DNA from: CAYYJM01 sp964471755
GTDB taxonomy: Bacteria > Planctomycetota > Planctomycetia > Gemmatales > Gemmataceae
DNA length: 13,823 bases
Reading direction: 5' to 3'
Assembly (NCBI GenBank): GCA_964471755.1
Contig: CAYYJM010000168.1
Span: 1 to 13,823 of the forward strand
Shown: positions 1 to 5,276 of the stretch, in pieces
Numbering within the stretch: position 1 is the stretch's first letter
Layout of the letters: every line of letters starts with the position of its first letter
Program-made: the position numbers and the translations under genes
Notes under the pieces: model-generated
What the model was told of the DNA's origin: nothing
The model's input: only the letters and a program-made list of their open reading frames with translations
The model's database searches: none

Positions 1-634
1 AGGGCCGGGCGAGGACATCGACCCGGGCCACCTTCGGACAGTTCAGCAGCAGCTTGGCGATGTGGCCCGCCTGGCTCTGCGGATCCTCTTCGCCGAGCGC
101 GACGATCGCCCGGATGGGCATGACCGGCTCCTGCGCCCGGATCAGACGCAGACGTCGGATCTCCGGCCGGATCAGGGCAAACCGGCTGCCCAGGAGCAAC
201 TGCGTTCGCGGCGTGTACGAGTAGTCTTCCTTGGCCGGCCCGAGGAGTGGGTTGACCACCAGGTTCGACGGGAAGGTGCGATTGGCCAGGTGATCGAAGG
301 TCACGACGCAGACGCCCATGCGACGAAGCGAGCCCAGGTAGGTTTCCGGCACGTCGGGACTATCGACGACCACGGCGGCGGGCTGGAGCCGGCGGATTTC
401 CTGGGTGATCTCTTCCAGATCGTCGGGAGAGCCGGCCGGGGCACCAGCCTCGATCCATTCGTTGCCGCCACGCTTGACGAAGGGAACGATCTCGGTCGGC
501 TCCAGCTGGCTCAGGAAGCAGGCCTGGCGACGGCGACGTTGCAGGGCCTGGGCGTAGAGCAGACAGCGGCAGAGCGATTCCCAGCCGTGACGGGGGGTGG
601 CATCCACTCGGAACAGAACGGGAGCGCGGTTCAT
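1..634 (-). CDS. PseG/SpsG-like protein, 3' end cut off by the window edge
   Basis: Reading leftward from the ATG at 634-632, an open frame of 211 codons runs off the window, so the C-terminus is missing. The N-terminus (RVDATPRHGWESLCRCLL, residues 9-26) aligns with the glycine-rich loop of the PseG/SpsG family (RADAS..IGTGH..RCL). A later LLLGSRFALIRPE stretch matches the family's 'LlGp.YaLlRpeF' motif. PseG hydrolyses a UDP-sugar in pseudaminic acid synthesis, and SpsG belongs to spore-coat polysaccharide synthesis; both have GT-B-like folds. Here Ser-Leu replaces the His-Val of the loop, so the residue matching the catalytic His of PseG is Ser and hydrolysis is doubtful. An AAGGA lies 9 bases before the ATG. 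No sugar-pathway genes are visible nearby. Membership in the superfamily is fairly sure; the reaction is unknown. Confidence 0.7.
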   Translation of the reverse strand, partial: MNRAPVLFRVDATPRHGWESLCRCLLYAQALQRRRRQACFLSQLEPTEIVPFVKRGGNEWIEAGAPAGSPDDLEEITQEIRRLQPAAVVVDSPDVPETYLGSLRRMGVCVVTFDHLANRTFPSNLVVNPLLGPAKEDYSYTPRTQLLLGSRFALIRPEIRRLRLIRAQEPVMPIRAIVALGEEDPQSQAGHIAKLLLNCPKVARVDVLARP

Positions 635-668
635 TTCTCGGCATCCTTGCGCGAATGAAAGGGCCTCC

Positions 669-692
669 AACCCGGATGCGAGTATCCGGGTT
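669..692. repeat. Perfect 9-bp inverted repeat in the leader of the PseG-like gene
   Basis: AACCCGGAT (669-677) and ATCCGGGTT (684-692) are exact inverted copies around a 6-base loop. The hairpin is 35-58 bases upstream of the leftward start at 634. No T-run follows on either strand, so it is not a standard terminator. An operator or leader hairpin is possible. Confidence 0.5.
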
Positions 693-856
693 CTGTCTCG
701 CTGGCGGGTCGGCGTACGACCCCATGGGCCGCGTGCGGCGCGGTCGGGGTGGCTACGTCGAGATCAGGCCGATCGGGGAGGTACGTTACGGGATGCTAGC
801 CGAGGAGCAGGGGTCCACGAGGAGGAGAACCGGGTGCGTCGAGGGAGTGGAGATCG

Positions 857-1057
857 GATGTCGGCAAGACGACATCGCTGCGCCGCGAGGGCGCATGGGG
901 AGCGAGATACGGATCATCAACGCCTCTTCTTTTCGAGCCGGTCTGCGAACAGGAAAGGAGTGCGAGTGGTGACGTCGTGGAGCAGAGCCGGCCATCGCCT
1001 TGCCGGGAGCAAGGCGACCAATCCTGGGTTCCGAAAGCCGACGGTTCCGACGTCGGC
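857..1057. other. Cluster of four perfect hairpins, possible structured RNA or operator region
   Basis: Four exact inverted repeats lie within 201 bases: GATGTCG/CGACATC (857-863/870-876, 6-base loop), TGCGCC/GGCGCA (879-884/890-895), TCGCCTTGC/GCAAGGCGA (995-1003/1009-1017, 5-base loop) and GCCGACG/CGTCGGC (1037-1043/1051-1057). Short hairpins are common in GC-rich DNA, but this density in non-coding sequence is suggestive. No known RNA family is recognised and neither strand is favoured. Confidence 0.25.
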
Positions 1058-1292
1058 GAGAGGGATCTTAACCCGATGCCGCGACGAAAAAAAAGAGCAT
1101 CTCGGACAGGCAGCCGCGCACCGACGTTTCTCACAACCGACCTGGAATCGTGTTGAATCCTTCCGTTAGAATCCCAACATCAGGGATGGCCTGCCTGTCG
1201 CCCCTGACCTTTTCTGACGATGGGCGCACCTGCGCCCGTCGCATGTTCTGCGCGGAACGCACCACCCGGGAAGACGGCTCCGAAAATCCACG

Positions 1293-1321
1293 TTGTTCCG
1301 TGTAGAACTCCACCGTACAAT
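1293..1321 (+). promoter_or_regulatory. Candidate parB promoter overlapping a parS-like palindrome
   Basis: TACAAT at 1316-1321 is one base from the sigma-70 -10 consensus, and TTGTTC at 1293-1298 stands 17 bases upstream as a weak -35. Transcription would start near 1328, giving a leader of about 36 bases that contains a GTTCC/GGAAC hairpin (1335-1349). The 16-mer at 1294-1309 (TGTTCCGTGTAGAACT) resembles the ParB site TGTTNCACGTGNAACA at 10 of its 14 defined positions, with conserved outer arms and an altered centre. Confidence 0.4.
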
Positions 1322-1363
1322 CCCGCCCCGTTCCGTTCCTTCAGGGAACCGAGGAGAATGAAC

Positions 1364-2242
1364 ATGGAGCAAAAAACACGGCTGGGTCGCGGGCTGGATG
1401 CCCTGATCGGCGGTGGCAACGACGACGGCCCGGCGGGTGCCCTGGCCGAGGTCGCCGTCGAGACGATCGAGGAGAATCCGTACCAGCCCCGCAGGAACTT
1501 CGACGACGACGAGCTGAACGCGCTCAGCGACAGCATCAAGACCCACGGCATCCTTCAGCCGCTGGTCGTCCGTCCGGTCGGCGACCACTATCAGCTCATC
1601 GCAGGTGAGCGCCGGCTGCGGGCCGCGAAGAGTGCCGGCCTGGCCGCGGTCCCGGTTCGCATCGTCGATTTCAACGATCAGCAGACGGTCGAGGCCGCCC
1701 TGGTCGAGAACATCCAGCGAACCGACCTGAACGCGATCGAGAAGGCCCAGGGCTTTCGCGACTACCTGCAACGGTTCAGCATGACGCACGAGCAGCTGGC
1801 CGCCCGGCTCGGTCTGGCTCGCTCGACGATCACGAACCTCGTCGCCCTGCTCGACATGCCCGACGAGATTCAGGAAGCGATCCGCACCGGCCAGCTCACG
1901 CTCGGTCATGCCAAGATCCTCAAGGGGGTCGCCGATCGCGAGCGGCTCAAGGCCCTGGCCCGGGAAATCATCGCCCGCGGTCTGTCGGTCCATGCGACCG
2001 AGGCCCTGGTCAAGCAGCCGCCAGCGGAGAGCGAACCGGCCGCTTCGACTGGTGGCGGCGGAGGCGGTGGCGGCCCGGCGGTCGAGAAAACTTCCCACGT
2101 CCTGGGCATCGAAAACGAACTGCGTCAGAAGCTCGGCGTCAAGTTCGAGATCAAGCTGAAGGCCCAGGATCGCGGCACCATCCTGCTCACCTTCGACAGC
2201 AACGACGACTTCGAGCGGCTGGTCGAGGCATTACGTCGATAA
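1364..2242 (+). CDS. parB: ParB chromosome-partitioning CTPase/DNA-binding protein
   Basis: ParB loads at parS sites near the origin, slides as a CTP-dependent clamp and drives chromosome segregation with ParA. The 292-residue product has every family hallmark: the LGRGLDALIG start, NPYQPR box, ALxxSIxxHGILQPL segment, CTP-binding GERRLRA motif, ENIQRTDLN motif, a helix-turn-helix (MTHEQLAARLGLARSTITN) and a C-terminal dimerisation segment ending in LVEALRR. A Gly8 run makes the linker before the C-terminal domain. I chose the ATG at 1364 because the GAGGAG at 1351-1356 is 7 bases away; the in-frame ATG at 1358 is too close to it. No parA lies beside it in this window. It is followed by tRNA-Pro. 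Family identity is near certain. Confidence 0.96.
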   Translation: MEQKTRLGRGLDALIGGGNDDGPAGALAEVAVETIEENPYQPRRNFDDDELNALSDSIKTHGILQPLVVRPVGDHYQLIAGERRLRAAKSAGLAAVPVRIVDFNDQQTVEAALVENIQRTDLNAIEKAQGFRDYLQRFSMTHEQLAARLGLARSTITNLVALLDMPDEIQEAIRTGQLTLGHAKILKGVADRERLKALAREIIARGLSVHATEALVKQPPAESEPAASTGGGGGGGGPAVEKTSHVLGIENELRQKLGVKFEIKLKAQDRGTILLTFDSNDDFERLVEALRR

Positions 2243-2250
2243 TCGCGAAC

Positions 2251-2279
2251 TTGCGTTTTCCTCGGACTCTCCTTATGCT
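2251..2279 (+). promoter_or_regulatory. Promoter of tRNA-Pro
   Basis: TTGCGT (2251-2256) and TATGCT (2274-2279) are separated by exactly 17 bases. The tRNA begins 14 bases past the -10 box, so the primary transcript would carry only a few leader bases. It starts 8 bases after the parB stop, so the tRNA has its own transcription unit. Confidence 0.7.
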
Positions 2280-2292
2280 GAGAGAGTCCACA

Positions 2293-2366
2293 CGGGCCGT
2301 AGCTCAGCCTGGTAGAGCGCGTGGTTTGGGACCACGAAGTCGCAGGTTCGAATCCTGTCGGCCCGA
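2293..2366 (+). tRNA. tRNA-Pro (anticodon TGG)
   Basis: A full 74-base cloverleaf can be folded: acceptor CGGGCCG (2293-2299) with CGGCCCG (2359-2365) plus discriminator A; D stem GCTC/GAGC; anticodon stem CGTGG/CCACG with loop TTTGGGA and anticodon TGG at 2327-2329; T stem GCAGG/CCTGT around TTCGAAT. The anticodon reads CCN proline codons by wobble. The 3' CCA is not encoded, so it must be added by CCA-adding enzyme. Confidence 0.97.
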
Positions 2367-2373
2367 TTGATCC

Positions 2374-2417
2374 GAAGGCGAGCGAGGGAACACCCCTCGC
2401 TCGCCTTCTTTCATTTC
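2374..2417 (+). terminator. Strong intrinsic terminator after tRNA-Pro
   Basis: A perfect 15-bp stem (2374-2388 with 2394-2408) closes a 5-base AACAC loop and is followed by TTTCATTTC. It begins 7 bases after the tRNA. The stop codon of the convergent prenyltransferase gene (2411-2413) lies inside the T tail, so the same hairpin probably also stops leftward transcripts, although the tail on that side (TTCGGATC) is poor. Confidence 0.85.
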
Positions 2418-3313
2418 AGCCAGTAAGCCCAGGCCAGCTGCACCAGGACGATCGCGAACAGGCCCAGACTGACGACCGCGTTCACCTTGAAGAAGGCATC
2501 GTTGACCCGCGTCAGATCATCGGCCGAGACGAGGCAATGCTCGTAGGCCAGCAGCACGCCGACGAATCCCACTCCCGCCAGGTAGACCCATCCCAGCGGC
2601 GGACTCGCCACCAGGGGCAGCAGCAGCAGCAGGACCATCACGACGAGATGGCACAGAGCAGCCACGCGGAGGGCACCGCGCACACCGAGCGCGGCCGGCA
2701 GACTCCGCAGCCGGGCCTGGCGATCGAAGTCCACATCCTGGCAGGCATAGAGGATGTCGAAGCCGGCCACCCAGAACAGGACCGCGCCGCCGAGCAGGAG
2801 CGGAATCGCCGCCTCGGGCCAGTCGGGAATGCCACGAATCGCGATCCAGGCCGCCACCGGAGCCAGGAAGAGCGACACCCCGAGCCAGAAATGACAGAGT
2901 GCCGTGAACCGCTTCGTCCAGGAATAGGCGAGCAGAAACAGCAGCACGGGCACTGACAGGTAGAGCGGCCAGGGGTTATCGCGGAGCAGGAACAGGGCCG
3001 TCGCGGCCACGAAGGCGAGCGAGCAGAGGATCGTGAAGATCGTCACCTGGGCGACGGTCAGGCTCCCGGCCGGAAGGTGTCGGCCGGCCGTGCGGGGATT
3101 GCGTGCATCGAGGTCGCGATCGGCCAGACGGTTGAAGGCCATGGCGGCGCTGCGGGCCAGGACCATGCACAGGAGGATGCCGACGAGCTGGAGCCAGTCG
3201 AAGGCCCCGGCAACGTACCAGGCCAGGGCCGCGCTGGTCAGGGCGAACGGCAGAGCGAACACGGTATGGCTGAAGCGGATCAACCCGAGGAGCTTCTGAA
3301 CGGCCTGGAGCAT
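2411..3313 (-). CDS. ubiA: UbiA-family polyprenyltransferase (MqnP / 4-hydroxybenzoate type)
   Basis: Integral membrane enzyme that joins a polyprenyl diphosphate to an aromatic ring in quinone synthesis. The 300-residue protein is mostly hydrophobic segments and has the two Asp-rich motifs that bind Mg-diphosphate: NRLADRDLD (61-69), followed by ARNPRTAGRHLPAG, and DILYACQDVDFD (186-197). This wording is typical of the 'UbiA-like' group linked to the futalosine (Mqn) menaquinone route, so MqnP is the likeliest function; the symbol given is family level. I start at the ATG at 3313. A longer reading from TTG at 3379 adds a basic, unlikely N-terminus without a ribosome-binding site. The HhH gene ends 69 bases upstream on the same strand, so the two may be cotranscribed, with no obvious functional link. 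Confidence 0.9.
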   Translation of the reverse strand: MLQAVQKLLGLIRFSHTVFALPFALTSAALAWYVAGAFDWLQLVGILLCMVLARSAAMAFNRLADRDLDARNPRTAGRHLPAGSLTVAQVTIFTILCSLAFVAATALFLLRDNPWPLYLSVPVLLFLLAYSWTKRFTALCHFWLGVSLFLAPVAAWIAIRGIPDWPEAAIPLLLGGAVLFWVAGFDILYACQDVDFDRQARLRSLPAALGVRGALRVAALCHLVVMVLLLLLPLVASPPLGWVYLAGVGFVGVLLAYEHCLVSADDLTRVNDAFFKVNAVVSLGLFAIVLVQLAWAYWLK

Positions 3314-3382
3314 GGCGGATCTCGTGCGGTAACGGCCTGGCTTCCTGATCGGTTTACCGACGAAGCCGGTCGTCCGCAACGG

Positions 3383-4180
3383 TCACGCTCGCACGGCGAG
3401 CCTCCGCCGGCACTCTTCCTCCCGGCCGCGCACCACCCGATGCCCGGCCAGATCGCCTTCCGATTCTGTCTCGACCAGGCGTTCGCCGGCCTGTTCGCCG
3501 GCCTGTTCGCCGTTGCTGAAATGGATCACCACGCGATCGCCGACCCGGTCCAGCTGGTAGGCCAGGGCCGAGCGATCGAGGTCCACCCGGTAGCGAAAGC
3601 CGGCCCGCGCCCAGGTGAACGAACGGACGAAAAGCGGCTCCTCGTCGCCGATCTGATCGCGAAAGACGGCGTCCACAGCCAGCAGGTCGATCACGTCCGG
3701 CTCATCCGGCGGGGCGATCGGCTCACGTTCGCGTTCGTCGAGGGCCTCGCGCAGGGCGGCCCGGCGACGACGACCGATCCCTGGCAGGGCTCGATCTTGA
3801 TTCTCCAGTGCGGCGGCCAGATCCGCGACCGTCTCGACCCGGGCCTCATCACGCAGGCGGGCGGCGATCAGCGTGCCGATTCCGGGCAGGCTGGTCACCA
3901 GCCGTCGCGGTTCCCGGTGCGCCGACTCGGCGGTGATGTGGCGCACCTCGCCGGTGGTAAGCAGGCTCTCCAGGGTGATCGCCAGATGAGAGCCGACGCC
4001 GGGGACTCTCTCCAGGCCGGCGCGGCCTTCCCGGGCAAGGACCTCGGCCAGTTCGCGCGGATACATCGCGATCCAGGCGGCCGCCTGTCGGTAGGCACGG
4101 ATTCGGTAGAGAGCCGACGCCCGTCCGGTCAGGGTTCGGGCTTCGTTCAGCAGCACCTGTGCGATCTCCGCGTTGGTCAT
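3383..4180 (-). CDS. Helix-hairpin-helix DNA-binding protein related to the PolX N-terminal domain
   Basis: The 265-residue product begins like the Pol X / DNA polymerase beta N-terminal domain (MTNAEIAQVLLNEA, then YRIRAYRQAAAWI, 25-37). It has three HhH hairpins: VPGVGSHLA (59-67), LPGIGTLIA (98-106) and LPGIGRRRRAAL (132-143). There is no nucleotidyltransferase or PHP domain. A second domain starts with DVIDLLAVDAVFRD (162-175) and continues to RVVIHFSN, resembling a conserved domain of stand-alone HhH proteins in other bacteria (SVxxLLDVDxEYR ... RDWVVIYF) of unknown role. The ATG at 4180 has GGAGG 6 bases upstream, preferred over a GTG at 4198. The C-terminus carries GEQAGEQAGE (224-233) from a 12-base duplication. 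Likely binds structured or gapped DNA; the function is not established. Confidence 0.85.
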   Translation of the reverse strand: MTNAEIAQVLLNEARTLTGRASALYRIRAYRQAAAWIAMYPRELAEVLAREGRAGLERVPGVGSHLAITLESLLTTGEVRHITAESAHREPRRLVTSLPGIGTLIAARLRDEARVETVADLAAALENQDRALPGIGRRRRAALREALDEREREPIAPPDEPDVIDLLAVDAVFRDQIGDEEPLFVRSFTWARAGFRYRVDLDRSALAYQLDRVGDRVVIHFSNGEQAGEQAGERLVETESEGDLAGHRVVRGREEECRRRLAVRA

Positions 4181-4205
4181 GGTTCGCCTCCACTCCACCA
4201 GGAGA

Positions 4206-4211
4206 ATTCTA
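4206..4211 (-). promoter_or_regulatory. Candidate -10 box of the HhH gene
   Basis: Read leftward, TAGAAT at 4211-4206 lies 25 bases before the ATG, leaving a leader of about 20 bases that holds the GGAGG site. No good -35 is visible. The same hexamer precedes infB and parB. Confidence 0.35.
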
Positions 4212-4246
4212 CCCCGCCCGGGTGGCCATCCGGTAGGTTGGTAGTA

Positions 4247-4401
4247 TCAGAGCCGCGCACGCAGCGAGGCCACAGGCCGAGCGAAGTAAGCGCACCAAGG
4301 CCCGGACGTGTGGGCTTTGGGGCGATGACTCCGCCCTGTCGTGCAGGTCGAGACACGCTTACTCCGCTCGGCCTGCGGCCTCGCTGCGTGCGCGGCTCTG
4401 A
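4247..4401. repeat. MITE-like palindromic element with 46-base terminal inverted repeats
   Basis: Bases 4247-4292 and 4356-4401 are inverted copies with 2 mismatches in 46. The 63-base centre also folds (for example AAGGCCC/GGGCTTT). There is no credible gene inside; translated, the arms give SEPRTQR and RPRCVRGSD, the kind of phrase left by dispersed repeats. No clear target-site duplication is seen. It fills the gap between the divergent HhH and ABC genes and ends 6 bases before the latter's AAGGAG. Transcription would give a long hairpin. Whether other copies exist cannot be seen here. Confidence 0.75.
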
Positions 4402-4417
4402 CGGAAAGGAGCCCCTC

Positions 4418-5164
4418 ATGTCGGCGATCGAGATGCTCGGCCTGACCAGGGCCTACCCGCGCGTCCGGGCCGTGGACGATCTGACCCTGTCGATCGCCTC
4501 GGGCGAATGGCTCCTGCTCCTGGGGCCATCCGGCTGCGGCAAGACGACGCTGCTCCGTCTCATCGCCGGCCTGGAGACGCCGACCTCGGGCACACTTCGC
4601 ATCAACAACCAGGACGCCCGGAACCTGGCTCCGCACGAGCGGCGTGTCGCCCTCGTCGCCCAGGAGCCGGCCCTCTATCCGCACCGGACGGTCGAGCAGA
4701 ATCTGCGGTTCGGCTGCCAGCCGGTGGAGGGCCATCTCCGCGATGTGATTGTCGCTCTCGGTGTCGACGACGTGCTGTCGGCCTTGCCCGCGACGCTGTC
4801 CGGTGGTCAGCGGCAGCGCGTCGCCCTGGCCCGGGCCCTGGTACGCCGGGCCGCCATTCTGCTGCTCGACGAACCGCTCGCGCAGGTGGACGCACCGACG
4901 CGTGCCGAAATTCGTGGCAGGTTGCCCTTGCTCCTCGGCACGCCACCTCCGACAATAGTTCATGTCACCCACGATCAGGACGAGGCACTCGACCTGGCCG
5001 ATCGCGTGGCCCTGCTCGATGGCGGTCGCCTCGTGCAGGCCGGCTCGGTAGCAGACCTGCTCCGGCATCCGCGAACGCCACTGGTTGCCTCGTTTCTGCG
5101 TGGCTCGTCCGCCCGGCCTGTCCGTGCCGCGCGATGCGACGACACACCGCCCGCCGATGCCTAG
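4418..5164 (+). CDS. ABC transporter ATP-binding protein, orphan, no TOBE domain
   Basis: A complete ABC ATPase of 248 residues: Walker A GPSGCGKTT (36-44), Q-loop VAQEPALYPH (80-89), signature LSGGQRQRVALARAL (127-141), Walker B ILLLDEP (147-153) and switch His in THDQDEALDLADR (H185). These forms match the MalK/UgpC/PotA importer group, whose members usually carry a C-terminal TOBE regulatory domain of about 100 residues; here the protein ends soon after the ATPase core with a Pro/Ala/Arg-rich tail. No permease or substrate-binding protein gene adjoins it, so the substrate is unknown. The ATG at 4418 follows AAGGAG with 6 bases between. Its upstream region is the palindromic element, which may supply or disrupt its promoter. 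An intrinsic terminator follows. Confidence 0.9.
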   Translation: MSAIEMLGLTRAYPRVRAVDDLTLSIASGEWLLLLGPSGCGKTTLLRLIAGLETPTSGTLRINNQDARNLAPHERRVALVAQEPALYPHRTVEQNLRFGCQPVEGHLRDVIVALGVDDVLSALPATLSGGQRQRVALARALVRRAAILLLDEPLAQVDAPTRAEIRGRLPLLLGTPPPTIVHVTHDQDEALDLADRVALLDGGRLVQAGSVADLLRHPRTPLVASFLRGSSARPVRAARCDDTPPADA

Positions 5165-5204
5165 GCATCGCCAGGGGCAGCCCAGCCCGGTCGGCTGGAG
5201 GGGA

Positions 5205-5228
5205 GGTGGGGCCTGGCTCCACCTTTTT
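5205..5228 (+). terminator. Intrinsic terminator after the ABC ATPase gene
   Basis: GGTGGGGC (5205-5212) pairs with GCTCCACC (5216-5223), 8 pairs including one G-T, around a CTG loop, followed by TTTTTCATTT. A second small stem, CCAGCC/GGCTGG, lies at 5182-5198. This separates the ABC gene from nusA, whose own promoter would have to lie in the 48 bases after it or further upstream by read-through. Confidence 0.75.
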
Positions 5229-5276
5229 CATTTGCCGCCGGACCACCATGCGAGGCCACCGCCAGGAGCGACGAAC

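Larger units (their letters stand above)
635..1363. other. Intergenic region between divergent PseG-like gene and parB, no credible gene
   Basis: About 730 bases separate the two divergent starts. Open frames on both strands here lack a ribosome-binding site and recognisable protein character (many Arg/Gly/Ser, no family motif), and I judge them chance products of high GC. The region contains several short perfect hairpins (669-692, 857-1057), an A8 run at 1087-1094, a GTTAGAAT motif at 1165-1172 and the parB promoter region. I looked for signatures of RNase P RNA, tmRNA, SRP RNA and tRNA and recognised none. Confidence 0.5.

Noticed and set aside
1087..1094. A8 run as the T-tail of a leftward terminator
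   Set aside because: No stable hairpin precedes it on the minus strand.
597..1169. Rightward open frames between the PseG-like gene and parB
   Set aside because: No ribosome-binding site, Arg/Ser-rich composition typical of chance GC-rich translation, and two overlapping frames equally poor.
1166..2098. A 310-codon antisense frame over parB
   Set aside because: A shadow of the ParB coding frame, without recognisable motifs.
4247..4401. Insertion sequence with a transposase
   Set aside because: The element is only 155 bases and has no transposase frame; only a non-autonomous element is supported.
3077..4417. A long rightward open frame reaching into the ABC ATPase gene
   Set aside because: It runs antisense to the prenyltransferase and HhH genes and through the palindromic element. 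ABC homology begins only at 4418, where a good ribosome-binding site lies.
5085..5276. Upstream extension of nusA
   Set aside because: It overlaps the ABC gene end and the terminator. The NusA domain starts at 5277 with AGGAG upstream.
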